NCBI RefSeq assembly: GCF_001718835.1
Contig: NZ_CP013444.1
Span: 496,001 to 560,000, forward strand
DNA length: 64,000 nt
Direction: 5' to 3'
From: Burkholderia cepacia
GTDB taxonomy: Bacteria; Pseudomonadota; Gammaproteobacteria; Burkholderiales; Burkholderiaceae
In this document: one piece after another, positions 26,692 through 34,849 of the stretch
Layout of the letters: each line of letters opens with the position of its first letter
How positions within the stretch are numbered: the first letter of the stretch is position 1
Translations under genes and position numbers: made by a program
Notes under the pieces: generated by a model
Databases searched by the model: none
The model's input: the letters and a program-made list of their open reading frames with translations, nothing else
What the model was told of the DNA's origin: nothing

Positions 26692-27020
26692 GTTTGCCTC
26701 CGTTTCCATTCATGCCAGAGTGCATTCGCGTAGCGGATGTCGGCCGTCTGGCTGTCCTTGTCGCCGCCGCTCAGCAGCAGCACCAGTGCGCCGCCGTACC
26801 GCCCGAAATACACGCGATAGCCGGCGCCGACATGGACGCGCAGTTCGATCACGCCTTCGCCGACAGGCTCGCAATCGCCGAAGTTGCCCGTCTGCACGCG
26901 GCGCAGGCGTTCGCGAATCCGGGCCTGTGCAAGCTTGTCGCGCACGGCAAGCAGCCATTCGGTAAACGGCTCGTGGCCGTCATCGCATCGATAGCGAAGG
27001 AGTTCGACGACAGGCGGCAT
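26688..27020 (-). CDS. RelE/HigB-like toxin (phage-derived Gp49-like)
   Basis: This 110-residue protein carries the pattern of the Gp49-like/RelE-type addiction module killer proteins: EPFTEWLLAVRDKLAQARIR, RRVQTGNFGDCEPVGEGVIE, LRVHVGAGYRVYFGR and VLLLSGGDKDSQTADI. Such toxins cleave translated mRNA. It is the first gene of the operon; the antitoxin overlaps its end by four bases. The ATG lies immediately after a palindrome (27021-27038), so repression by the antitoxin would block its ribosome site directly. Both genes have the high GC of the window. Confidence 0.85.
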   Translation of the reverse strand: MPPVVELLRYRCDDGHEPFTEWLLAVRDKLAQARIRERLRRVQTGNFGDCEPVGEGVIELRVHVGAGYRVYFGRYGGALVLLLSGGDKDSQTADIRYANALWHEWKRRQT

Positions 27021-27038
27021 TGTAACTTATAAGCTACA
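27021..27038 (-). promoter_or_regulatory. Palindromic operator/-10 region of the HigBA-like operon
   Basis: TGTAACTTATAAGCTACA is an 18-base dyad with one mismatched pair; its centre CTTATAAG is perfect. It abuts the toxin start codon and contains a TATAAG that could be the -10 box of a nearly leaderless transcript. It is the natural binding site for the antitoxin. Confidence 0.6.
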
Positions 27039-27110
27039 AAAAGAAAAATGAAAGCGGCGCGGATTTCGCGGCTTGCCGGGCGGAATGACGGAGGGCGCAT
27101 AGCGAGCCGC

Positions 27111-27148
27111 AAAGAAAAAGGCGCTGCAGCCCGAGGGCATGCAGCGCC
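27111..27148 (-). terminator. Rho-independent terminator (minus strand)
   Basis: The nine-base stem GGCGCTGCA/TGCAGCGCC (27120-27128 and 27140-27148) has an 11-base loop. On the minus strand it is followed by TTTTTCTTT, a good U-tract; on the plus strand by TTTC only. It would end transcription coming from 27.2-27.5 kb on the minus strand and supports the existence of the small gene there. Confidence 0.75.
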
Positions 27149-27275
27149 TTTCATTCGGAGTCTCGATCGATAAACCAAGCGATGAAACCCGCTACCCGGA
27201 CGAGATCGATTCTTTCATCCGGTACGGCCGGCCGCTATTGGCCGAACGGGCAACGGCCACGCGGTCACGTTTTCG

Positions 27276-27473
27276 TCACGGCAACGCGATCACCCTTTCC
27301 CGCGCGAATCCCGCGAGCGTGCGCAGCGCATCGCGCGCCGAGCGCAGGTAGAACGACTGCAGGTGGAACACGTGACAGCGCGCCGCGTGGACTTCGAGAC
27401 GGCACGGCGCGCCTTTCTCCTTGTGCTTGTCTGTCATCGTCGAAATCACGTTGGAATGCTTGACGTCGTTCAC
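27276..27473 (-). CDS. Small hypothetical protein
   Basis: A 65-codon frame begins with GTG at 27473 (an ATG at 27436 would give 53 residues beginning MTDKHKEKGAPCRLEV). It encodes CHVFHLQSFYLRSARDAL and ends GFARERVIALP. It has no recognisable domain. Support comes from the terminator 130 bp downstream on the same strand, which needs a transcript, and from moderate third-position GC bias. No strong ribosome site is seen. A non-coding RNA ending at the same terminator is an alternative. Confidence 0.3.
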   Translation of the reverse strand: MNDVKHSNVISTMTDKHKEKGAPCRLEVHAARCHVFHLQSFYLRSARDALRTLAGFARERVIALP

Positions 27474-27552
27474 TGCGACTTAACGTATGCAAGAATCAAT
27501 TTCTTGAGGAAACCCCTGCTTCATCGCCCCCTTTCACCGAACGCCCCGTCGA

Positions 27553-28455
27553 ATGCCCAAATGCCAGAATACGTATGAGCGCTTCCACACCCCGAGCGAC
27601 GAAGTTGCCGCGCGGGAAGTCGCGGCGATGAGCGATGAGGAGCGCGCGCGCGCCCAGTCGGCGGGCAGCGTGCATGTCCGAAACTGGCTCGCCATTCTGG
27701 TGACGCCGGTCGCCGTCGGGCCTTTGATCCCGTTGTTCGCGTATATGGCGGGCATGCTCGCATACCGCGGAATGGTCGATCCGGCCTTCGATATCGATCG
27801 TGCGGTTGGCGAAACATCCTTCACCGTCATATGGGTCACGGCGCTCTTCATTGCAGCCTGGATCGGCCTGAACTGGTACGTCGCGACGTACGGCACCCGA
27901 CAGCGGTACTGGCGTGAAATGCCATTCAACGGACGTGTCGAACTGGAGCGCCATACGCTCCGTGCGGCAATCATCGTGTGGTCGGACGACTACGATCCGG
28001 AACCCCTCTACGTCGAGGAATGGATCGACGGCAAGCTCGAATCCAGCAGGGCCCGACTAAGGCAGTGGATCCTGGCCCGGACGTCCGTCGGTCATTGGCT
28101 GGTGCTGGATCATCGAATTGCGGCAGACAGTGGGTACGGGCCGCCCGCGCTCCCCTTGGAAACGAAACGATTGGTCCCGCAGCAAGAACTGGCAATCGCA
28201 TTTGCGCCACGCACCAATGTCCGCATCGGATTGAGATGGAGTGGACCGGCGGCGCCATCGACCGTGACTTCCTGCCTGCTGTCTCACGCCGAATGTGAGC
28301 GCCTGGCTGCGGCGGCTCACCACTATGGTTTTTTTCCGTCGGACCAATATGGCGTCGTGGCTCCCTGCGATGCCGACTGGGTCGAGGAACTCGCGGCCCG
28401 GGCATTGGGGCGCGACGTGCCTGTCGACGTGGCGCCCGGGCGAGCGCTGACGTAA
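27553..28455 (+). CDS. Hypothetical membrane protein
   Basis: This 300-residue protein has two membrane helices (about residues 44-69, NWLAILVTPVAVGPLIPLFA and onward, and about 88-110, FTVIWVTALFIAAWIGLNWY). A soluble C-terminal half follows, with ELERHTLRAAIIVWSDDYDP and later KRLVPQQELAIAFAPRTNVR. No family is recognised. GC content is lower than in flanking chromosomal genes, as throughout the type VI island that begins here. It converges with the first immunity gene. It may be part of that island, but nothing in the sequence ties it to secretion. An ATG at 27628 is an alternative start; the upstream ribosome site is weak for both. Confidence 0.65.
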   Translation: MPKCQNTYERFHTPSDEVAAREVAAMSDEERARAQSAGSVHVRNWLAILVTPVAVGPLIPLFAYMAGMLAYRGMVDPAFDIDRAVGETSFTVIWVTALFIAAWIGLNWYVATYGTRQRYWREMPFNGRVELERHTLRAAIIVWSDDYDPEPLYVEEWIDGKLESSRARLRQWILARTSVGHWLVLDHRIAADSGYGPPALPLETKRLVPQQELAIAFAPRTNVRIGLRWSGPAAPSTVTSCLLSHAECERLAAAAHHYGFFPSDQYGVVAPCDADWVEELAARALGRDVPVDVAPGRALT

Positions 28456-28561
28456 TCGTCGCGGGCTGCTTCAACGACGACTGCGGCCGGCACGGCGCGA
28501 AGGCGCCCGGTAAATAGTCTGAAAAGCATTCCAATTGCCAGCGACTGCATGATGACGGGGT

Positions 28562-29521
28562 TCAGCTCAAGGTCTTGTGTCGATCATCCTCCTTCAACCA
28601 CATCCACCGGCCGGGAACGTGTTCGCAATACCAATGAACATGAGCGGGAATGGTTCGAACATCAGGAAATCTCCGGCCGGCCTCCAAATAAAACTGGCCG
28701 GTCGGCCCGTTCTGCGACCAGCCTTCCCAGAGGCCCGTTTCGGGGCAGATCATCCCGGTGCAGAGATTCATCTCGCCGTACTTCTGGCGCTTGGCCAGTT
28801 GGCGCTGCTGTAGTTCCTCTGGCGTCAGGTAATGACGGCCAATGGCAATTGACCGCAGATTCACCGCACCGCGGAAATTGCTCAGCGTGGCGCCACCTTT
28901 CTCGCTTACCCATTCGCCGAGATAGCCGAAGCCGGCAGTCACATCAAAAGGGGAGTCCAGTGGCATCGGCAGGCGGTAACCAAACGTGACGTAGTTTGTC
29001 GGATACCAACCAGAAATATCTCTGAGGCCGGTCGGATCGAAAAAATCCCCCATCTCCGTGCGCACCCCGTCAATCAATTCGCCCCGCGCCAATCGGTGCA
29101 GTCCCAGACTATCCCACGCCTCATAGGGGATGTTCGTGTATACGTCCCCGCCGACACCGTCCCCCACCTTGATCCCAAATGTGTTGATGCTCGGCTTGCC
29201 ATCGATCGGATGCAACTTGTCGTAGGAGAAGGTTACCGACATCGTGTCATCGTCGAAGTCGTAAGCATATTCGATCATGCGGACACCCTCGGCCTCATAC
29301 TTCTTTGGCTGACCAAATGTCCGCACCACCTCGTCGAACGGGATCTGCCCCGCCACCCATTTCAGCCCGACGCGCACGAACTGCATCAGCTTTGCCTGCT
29401 GGGCCACGGTCATCATCCGGACCGGCGCTTTCTCCTGCATTTCATTGCCCGCGCTCGGCGCCGGTTGCGCCTGGCAAGCGGGACTCCAACCGGCGAGCAC
29501 GGTCAGCCAGCTCGTAAGCAT
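28562..29521 (-). CDS. Exported putative immunity protein, copy 1
   Basis: This 319-residue protein has an N-terminal signal sequence (MLTSWLTVLAGWSPACQAQP, probable cleavage after ACQA), placing it in the periplasm. It is a paralogue of the gene at 29746-30702: long stretches such as VGQIPFDEVVRTFGQPKKYE-like sequence and DDDTMSVTFSYDKLHPIDG are nearly identical, and GRHYLTPEELQQRQLAKR is shared. The two copies diverge in the region after DKLHPIDG and at the C-terminus. Its position behind effector sequences in a vgrG locus makes immunity against a periplasm-acting T6SS effector the best inference. Here the cognate effector is only a remnant, so this copy is an orphan. The start at 29521 overlaps the remnant by 80 bp, as in copy 2. 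Confidence 0.7.
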   Translation of the reverse strand: MLTSWLTVLAGWSPACQAQPAPSAGNEMQEKAPVRMMTVAQQAKLMQFVRVGLKWVAGQIPFDEVVRTFGQPKKYEAEGVRMIEYAYDFDDDTMSVTFSYDKLHPIDGKPSINTFGIKVGDGVGGDVYTNIPYEAWDSLGLHRLARGELIDGVRTEMGDFFDPTGLRDISGWYPTNYVTFGYRLPMPLDSPFDVTAGFGYLGEWVSEKGGATLSNFRGAVNLRSIAIGRHYLTPEELQQRQLAKRQKYGEMNLCTGMICPETGLWEGWSQNGPTGQFYLEAGRRFPDVRTIPAHVHWYCEHVPGRWMWLKEDDRHKTLS

Positions 29522-29740
29522 GGCTGCACTGAGCCGTCGGATACGTCCTGAGCGCCAGCTCCAGTTCGGCATCACAGTAGGCCGAAGCCATGTCGCAGCA
29601 TACAAAGACAAGGGCGTCGTTCTCCCACGGCCAGGCCGTGTAGTCGTAGCCACAACGGTTCGGCTACCATCCATCGATATCAATCCATCATTGAGCGAGA
29701 TGCGATAACGCTGCTGCGGCAGAATCCAGCTCTCGCACAC
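29442..29740 (-). pseudogene. Fused remnant of vgrG C-terminus and effector C-terminus
   Basis: Starting directly after the stop of immunity copy 2, the minus strand reads CESWILPQQRYRISLNDG, a close match to the VgrG C-terminal extension at 32.0-32.1 kb (GWVLPQQRYRITLNDG). In another frame it then reads IDID, a stop, and GYDYTAWPWENDALV followed by CSHAYELADRARRLE and ERGQ-stop. These match the last 70 residues of the effector at 30.6 kb (YYDYTARPWENDAFV, CSHAYELADRARRLE). The copy therefore lost everything from the vgrG end to the effector end. It shows that the vgrG-effector-immunity unit was once duplicated in tandem. Confidence 0.8.
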
Positions 29741-29745
29741 TGCCC

Positions 29746-30702
29746 TTAAAGATCGATCTCAGGGACGTTGTATTCCCTCAGCCACATCCAGCGCGCATGC
29801 TCCCACGTCGGATATCTCCGCTGCTCTTTTGCTTCCTCGTAGGTAAGGTTGCGCGCCGTGGGAAACGGCCGGTCCTTGAACACGACGTGTGCATCGGTCG
29901 GGCCGTTGGATGTCCAGGCTTGCCATATCGCCGTTTCCGGGCAGACCATGCCCGTACAGAGGTTCATCTCGCCGTACTTCCGGCGCTTCGCCAGTTGGCG
30001 CTGCTGTAGTTCCTCTGGCGTCAGGTAGTGGCGACCTATGCCAAGGTCGCGCAGATTGACCGCATTGCGGAAATTGCTCAGTGTGGCGTCACCGCGCTCA
30101 TTTATCCATTCGCCCAAGTAGCCGAAACCTGCTCCGACGTCGAAGGGGGCATCCGGCGGCATTGGCAGGCGGTAATTGAACGTGACATAGTTCTTCGGGT
30201 CCCAACCGGTAATGTCTCTGCGGCCGGTCGGATCGAAAAAATCTCCTCTAATTGCGCGTGCCCCGTCAATCAGTTCGCCACGCTTGACACGAACCAGTCC
30301 CAAGCCGTCCCAAGTCTCATAGGGAATATTCGTGTAGACATCCCCTCGTATTTCCAATTCAAATCCGTTGAGGCGTGGCATGCCGTCGATCGGATGCAGC
30401 TTGTCGTAGGAGAAGGTTACCGACATCGTGTCATCGTCGAAGTCGTAGGCATATTCGATCATGCGGACACCCTCGGCCTCGTACTTCTTTGGCTGACCAA
30501 ACGTCCGCACCACCTCGTCGAACGGGATCTGTCCCACCACCCATTTCAGCCCGACGCGCACGAACTGCATCAGCTTTGCCTGCTGGGCTTCGGTCATCAT
30601 CCGGACCGGCTTCTCCTGCATTTCACTGCCCTCCCTCGGTGTCGGTTGCGCCTGGCAAGCGGAACTCCAACCGGCGAGCACGGTCAGCCAACTCATAAGC
30701 AT
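29746..30702 (-). CDS. Exported putative immunity protein, copy 2
   Basis: This 318-residue protein is a paralogue of the gene at 28562-29521, with a signal sequence MLMSWLTVLAGWSSACQAQP. It shares the FDEVVRTFGQPKKYEAEGV and DDDTMSVTFSYDKLHPIDG segments and ends with a divergent tail (KEQRRYPTWEHARWMWLRE). It begins inside the last 80 bases of the intact effector gene, a tight overlap typical of effector-immunity pairs. It is thus the likely cognate immunity protein, acting in the periplasm. No catalytic motif is visible. The two copies differ mostly in the middle and C-terminal thirds, which may set specificity. Confidence 0.75.
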   Translation of the reverse strand: MLMSWLTVLAGWSSACQAQPTPREGSEMQEKPVRMMTEAQQAKLMQFVRVGLKWVVGQIPFDEVVRTFGQPKKYEAEGVRMIEYAYDFDDDTMSVTFSYDKLHPIDGMPRLNGFELEIRGDVYTNIPYETWDGLGLVRVKRGELIDGARAIRGDFFDPTGRRDITGWDPKNYVTFNYRLPMPPDAPFDVGAGFGYLGEWINERGDATLSNFRNAVNLRDLGIGRHYLTPEELQQRQLAKRRKYGEMNLCTGMVCPETAIWQAWTSNGPTDAHVVFKDRPFPTARNLTYEEAKEQRRYPTWEHARWMWLREYNVPEIDL

Positions 30703-31843
30703 GGCTGCACTGATCCGCCGGATACGTCCTGAGCGCCAGCCCCAGTTCGGCATCCCAGTAGGCCGAAGCCATGTCACCGCATACAAAGGCATCGTTCTCC
30801 CACGGCCGTGCCGTGTAGTCGTAATAGCACCGGCTCGGCTCGGCCACCATCTCATCGATATCAATCGGGGTTCCTCCCATGCCTACGTTTTGCAACAGTT
30901 CCTTCGCCAGCGCGCGAGCGCGCTGAAACTCGTGTTCCAACGTCGCAACGTCCGGCAGGTATGCCGGCCGATATCCATTCTTGTCATGTCGCCAGATATT
31001 TAGCGTGTATACATACATCCCGATCGCCATCCGCTTGAGGCTGGCCAATGCGGTCGGCTCGCTGGGAATCGCCTGCCTGGCAGTCAGTGCAATCATTGCG
31101 GGCGCTTGTTCGAATTTTCTTCGGCCTAGTTCTGGCTGCTCTCCACCAGATACGGCGGCCGGCCACTTCGCGATGTTCGGAAGCGTCTCGAAGTTGTCCG
31201 GGTACTGCTGTACCAGCGCATACATCCAGAACCACTGCTGGCAGTGCCGCGCCTCGTGATAGAGCGTGTCGGCAAACATCTTCAACGCCCCCAGTTGCGT
31301 GGCCTGATTGCCACTGTCAGCAGCGACGACAGCGTCGATGCGGAACATCGGCGCCAGTTGCTCCACATTCAGGATCAAGCTCCAGTCGTTCGGCGTGAAC
31401 ACCCCCTGCTGGCCGGGTGCATGGGCCAACGGAACGGCCAATCCCATGTTGACCGGAACAGCGTCGGCAGGAATCCCGAAGCCAGCTGCCGGATCGGTCA
31501 ACGCGGCGGCGATGACAGGGCGAATCAGCAGAAACAGCTCCCGAATCGAATCTCTATTGAGCGGCCATCGCAGCGTCAATGCCGGCACCGTGCCTGATGG
31601 GCCGAAGTACGCCTTCCCCCACTGCACCTGCTTGACCAGCACATTCTGGATCGCCCTGGCATAGTCGCGGGCCACCGGATACATCAGTTGGCCGCGCCGT
31701 TCCGGATCGGCGTCCGAATGCCGCAGTCCCCATCGATCCGGCGTGCACAGCGGATACTGCGGCATCAGGCCCGCGCTGGTGGGCTGAACCTTGTTCACCA
31801 GCATCTCGTGTGGTCCAACCTTGTGCTTGCGTGTTCGAGTCAT
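30623..31843 (-). CDS. Putative T6SS metallopeptidase effector
   Basis: This 406-residue protein is encoded directly behind vgrG with a four-base ATGA overlap, the classical position for a VgrG cargo effector. It lacks a signal peptide. Residues 196-200 are HEARH within ADTLYHEARHCQQWFWMYAL, a zincin-type HExxH motif, so a peptidase or related hydrolase activity is likely. Conserved-looking elements elsewhere include GFGIPADAVPVNMGLAVPLA and PIDIDEMVAEPSRCYYDY near the C-terminus. The exported immunity genes that follow imply that the target is in the periplasm of the attacked cell. Cell-wall peptides would fit, but that is inference. The family is not recognised further. Confidence 0.7.
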   Translation of the reverse strand: MTRTRKHKVGPHEMLVNKVQPTSAGLMPQYPLCTPDRWGLRHSDADPERRGQLMYPVARDYARAIQNVLVKQVQWGKAYFGPSGTVPALTLRWPLNRDSIRELFLLIRPVIAAALTDPAAGFGIPADAVPVNMGLAVPLAHAPGQQGVFTPNDWSLILNVEQLAPMFRIDAVVAADSGNQATQLGALKMFADTLYHEARHCQQWFWMYALVQQYPDNFETLPNIAKWPAAVSGGEQPELGRRKFEQAPAMIALTARQAIPSEPTALASLKRMAIGMYVYTLNIWRHDKNGYRPAYLPDVATLEHEFQRARALAKELLQNVGMGGTPIDIDEMVAEPSRCYYDYTARPWENDAFVCGDMASAYWDAELGLALRTYPADQCSHAYELADRARRLEFRLPGATDTEGGQ

Positions 31844-34596
31844 GTGGCGTTTCCCTCTGGAGCATCGGCCTCTTTCGATTTCGCATCCTTCGTGATGGCA
31901 GCGCAGGACGTTGCCAACAGCGAGCCGTCCTGGCGCAGCAACTCCAATGTGGCAATCTGCAAGCTCTCGCTCATCGCCAACTCGGTTTCGCCATGCGAAC
32001 TGCTCGTGCCCTCGATCACTCGGCCATCGTTGAGCGTGATGCGATAGCGCTGCTGCGGCAGGACCCAACCCGATTCGCGTTCCACCAGCACGAAGTGCTC
32101 CGCCACCTTGGCGTCCTCGATATGGGCCACCGGCATCTTCACGGGTGGCGCTTGCGGCCCGAACCTCTGGTGATCGCCCGCGTACCAATGGCACTTGCCG
32201 CCCGTGAGCACCTGAAAGCCATCCGGGCCGAGCCGCACGGCCGTCCCGTTGACCTTGAGCTCGATGTTCTTCGCGGCGCTCAGCCGGATGCTGTCGGTCG
32301 TACTGATCAGGTCGAGAACCTGCTTCGCGATGATCTCGATGCCGTTCTGCTGTGCCTGGATCTCGACCTTTCCTCCGCCGGCGATCAGCCGCAGGCCCTT
32401 TTTCACGAACAGCGAGAACGCTTTGCGCGCGCTCGCGTAGATCGAGCGGCCGGCCGCGATGGCCATATGCCCGACGCTGGTGAGGGCGATATGCTCGTCG
32501 GCCGCCACATGCACGCTGCGCGCAGCCGTGATGGCGGCGCCTTCGGCACTGGCCAACACCATGTCGGCACGGGCGAACTGTGGAAACGGCTGCTCGGGCG
32601 TAGCGGCTCCGCCCCGGATCGCATCGTTCTGCGTCTTGATCGCGCGTGCAACCTCGCTCTGGTCCGCGTGTTTCCGTTGCGCGCCATGCCGCTGCGCCTG
32701 CTCCGTGAGACTTTCCTGGATGTCACGCGCCTGCGTGAGCCGCGTAATCGTTTCACCCATGTCCTTGACCGGCGCGGCGGCGCCCTCGCGCGCCTCGGTG
32801 GTCAGCAGCAGGCCCCGGTTGGCGCGCGCCACGCCCCAGGCCTCCGTCGACAGCTCCCAGCCCTCGCCACGCGCATCCATGCGTCCGGTCTTCGCTTCGA
32901 TGCGCGTGTTGTAGCCGATCACCAGGCGCGATTTCGCGTGATCGCTCGTCACCTGGACCTGCAGCTTGCCCGGGGTGTCGTCCGACACCACCGCGGTGGA
33001 CTGGTTGTCCGTCAGCGAGCGGCTCAGCCACCCGGTGAGCGCCTGGTTCTTCGGCACCTCCCATGGCGGCTGGTTGAACGCGTTGACCTGCCGTGCCATC
33101 ACGAAGGGCTTGTCGGAGTCCCCCTCGTGATAGAGCACGGTCACTTCCTGTCCGATGCGCGGCAGCGCCACGAAGCCGAACCCGTTGCCCTGCCACGGCT
33201 GCGCGACGCGTATCCAGCAGCTTGCATTTTCGTCCGGTCCGTTGCGCCGGTCCCATACGAAACGCACCTTGATCCGCGCATAGCCGTCGACCCACATCGG
33301 CTGGTCGGCCGGCCCGACCACGATCGCGGTTTCCGCACCGCACCGCGGCTTCTTCCGCGGCTTGTTCCGGAAGAACGCGTCGGCCGGTTGCAGCGTGAAC
33401 TTCGTCACGCACGCGTACTGCGCATCCTCGCCAGCCGGCCGCGTGGTCTCGTCCATATTGCGCAGGTCGAGATCGGTCGAGACGACCAGGTACTCCGTAT
33501 TGGCCGCTTCGAGCGGATGCGCGTCCAGATGAAACGTATGCCCGACCGCCAGCCCGCGCAGATTGCCTTTGCCCGTTACTCGCAGAGCCTTGGCGCGCAG
33601 CGCGTCGACGCGCACGCCGGCCAGATGGCGCGCCTCGCGCTCATGGTCGTTCGGCTCGCCCGTCAGCCCCGACGCGCCCGCCAGCGGCTGCGAATAGTCG
33701 CCGAACGCATAGTGTTCGGCATTGGCGAATGCGGATTCGCCGTGGCGATTCTCGTCGGTCGTGAACCGGGCACGCGGTCTCGTGTAATCGTAGTCGGCCA
33801 GATGCACCGCACCGGCGGTCAATGTATGCGACACGTCGAGCTGATCGATGTGCTCCTCGTCGATGCGCGCGCCCTCCGGCGCGTGATAACGAATCGTGTC
33901 GTACATGTCGCCGTGCGGGTGGTGCGCGCCCGGCGAATCGGCAATCACGAGCATGTGGCCATCCATGAAGAAGGTCAGCCCCCACTCGCGCCACAGCCGC
34001 GTGAGAAACGCATAGTCGGACTCCCACATCTGCCGCACGTAGTCGCGCGCGGGATAGCGCCCGTTCAGCCCTGTCGCGGCCAACCGCAGTTCGAAGGGAA
34101 AGCCGCCATAGCGCCGCTCCTTGAGCACCGCGTCGGTGATGTCCACCACGCTCATGTCCTGGAAAATCCGGCTGTCCCGATTCCGCGTGGCGAACCACAG
34201 CCACGGCCGCACGGTGAAACGGCAGAACACGCGCCGGTCGTCCTCGCCCGTGCAGGTGACGCCTGTCACGAGACCCGTGATTGTGCGTTGGCCTGCGCCC
34301 ACTTTACCGAGTCCGGCGTCGCCGGGCATGCCCGGCATGAACGTGCCGCGTCCGTCGAACTCAATCGTGACGCTGACTTCCTGACCGATCAGGGACTCAG
34401 AGGACACGAGCTGTTTCGCTTCCCACAAGGGCAGTGTCGGGTCAGCGACGGTCGTCAGTTCCAGCGTGTAGCGATACAGCTTGCCGAGCTTGTCGGTGCC
34501 GACGAGGCGCCGCGCGGACAGCACCGGCCGGCCGCCCCAGGTCGGCAGCGCGGAACCCGACACGGTCAATGTGCGGGCTTGAGTCGGTTCCAACAT
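31840..34596 (-). CDS. vgrG: Type VI secretion spike protein VgrG (with C-terminal extension)
   Basis: This 918-residue protein has the VgrG core: the gp27-like region (ARRLVGTDKLGKLYRYTLEL, VRPWLWFATRNRDSRIFQDM), the gp5/OB-fold and repeat region (GYARIKVRFVWDRRNG, IRVAQPWQGNGFGFVALPRI, QEVTVLYHEGDSDKPFV) and a DUF2345 segment (about residues 640-830, SVHVAADEHIALTSVGHMAI). The last 85 residues after the DUF2345 part (LVERESGWVLPQQRYRITLN onward) form an extension likely to bind the cargo effector. GGAG lies six bases before the ATG. Upstream is a PAAR gene and downstream, overlapping by four bases, the effector. The protein trimer forms the puncturing tip of the T6SS tail. Confidence 0.95.
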   Translation of the reverse strand: MLEPTQARTLTVSGSALPTWGGRPVLSARRLVGTDKLGKLYRYTLELTTVADPTLPLWEAKQLVSSESLIGQEVSVTIEFDGRGTFMPGMPGDAGLGKVGAGQRTITGLVTGVTCTGEDDRRVFCRFTVRPWLWFATRNRDSRIFQDMSVVDITDAVLKERRYGGFPFELRLAATGLNGRYPARDYVRQMWESDYAFLTRLWREWGLTFFMDGHMLVIADSPGAHHPHGDMYDTIRYHAPEGARIDEEHIDQLDVSHTLTAGAVHLADYDYTRPRARFTTDENRHGESAFANAEHYAFGDYSQPLAGASGLTGEPNDHEREARHLAGVRVDALRAKALRVTGKGNLRGLAVGHTFHLDAHPLEAANTEYLVVSTDLDLRNMDETTRPAGEDAQYACVTKFTLQPADAFFRNKPRKKPRCGAETAIVVGPADQPMWVDGYARIKVRFVWDRRNGPDENASCWIRVAQPWQGNGFGFVALPRIGQEVTVLYHEGDSDKPFVMARQVNAFNQPPWEVPKNQALTGWLSRSLTDNQSTAVVSDDTPGKLQVQVTSDHAKSRLVIGYNTRIEAKTGRMDARGEGWELSTEAWGVARANRGLLLTTEAREGAAAPVKDMGETITRLTQARDIQESLTEQAQRHGAQRKHADQSEVARAIKTQNDAIRGGAATPEQPFPQFARADMVLASAEGAAITAARSVHVAADEHIALTSVGHMAIAAGRSIYASARKAFSLFVKKGLRLIAGGGKVEIQAQQNGIEIIAKQVLDLISTTDSIRLSAAKNIELKVNGTAVRLGPDGFQVLTGGKCHWYAGDHQRFGPQAPPVKMPVAHIEDAKVAEHFVLVERESGWVLPQQRYRITLNDGRVIEGTSSSHGETELAMSESLQIATLELLRQDGSLLATSCAAITKDAKSKEADAPEGNAT

Positions 34597-34849
34597 GAAA
34601 TCTCCAGTCGGAGTACGAAATGCACCAGGCATGCACAAGCGTCACGCTGCAAGCGGTTTTGTCGCCGATGCAGGCCACGCGTCGACCGCGATGCATGCGC
34701 CCGGTCGCAATTACGGGGAAGACGCCGCCACACTTGGGACACCTCACCGCATGGCCGTCCAGCGCCACGCCGATGCCGTGATGCTCGAGATCGTCAGCGG
34801 CTTCGATGACGTTGCCCACGTGGTCGGTGGTGTCGCCCAAACGGGCCAT
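34442..34849 (-). CDS. PAAR-domain spike tip protein
   Basis: A PAAR domain is plain in the first 75 residues: ARLGDTTDHVGNVIEA, HHGIGVALDGHAVRCPKCGG, FPVIATGRMHRGRRVACIGD and KTACSVTL. This Cys-containing type caps VgrG with a metal-bound cone. After KTACSVTLV the frame stays open for a further 55 codons and overlaps the vgrG start by 155 bases. The extra residues look non-native (Arg/Ala-rich), so either a small frameshift near 34640 removed the true stop or the protein carries a junk tail. ATG 34849 has AAGG seven bases upstream; ATG 34873 is an alternative. Confidence 0.8.
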   Translation of the reverse strand: MARLGDTTDHVGNVIEAADDLEHHGIGVALDGHAVRCPKCGGVFPVIATGRMHRGRRVACIGDKTACSVTLVHAWCISYSDWRFHVGTDSSPHIDRVGFRAADLGRPAGAVRAAPRRHRQARQAVSLHAGTDDRR

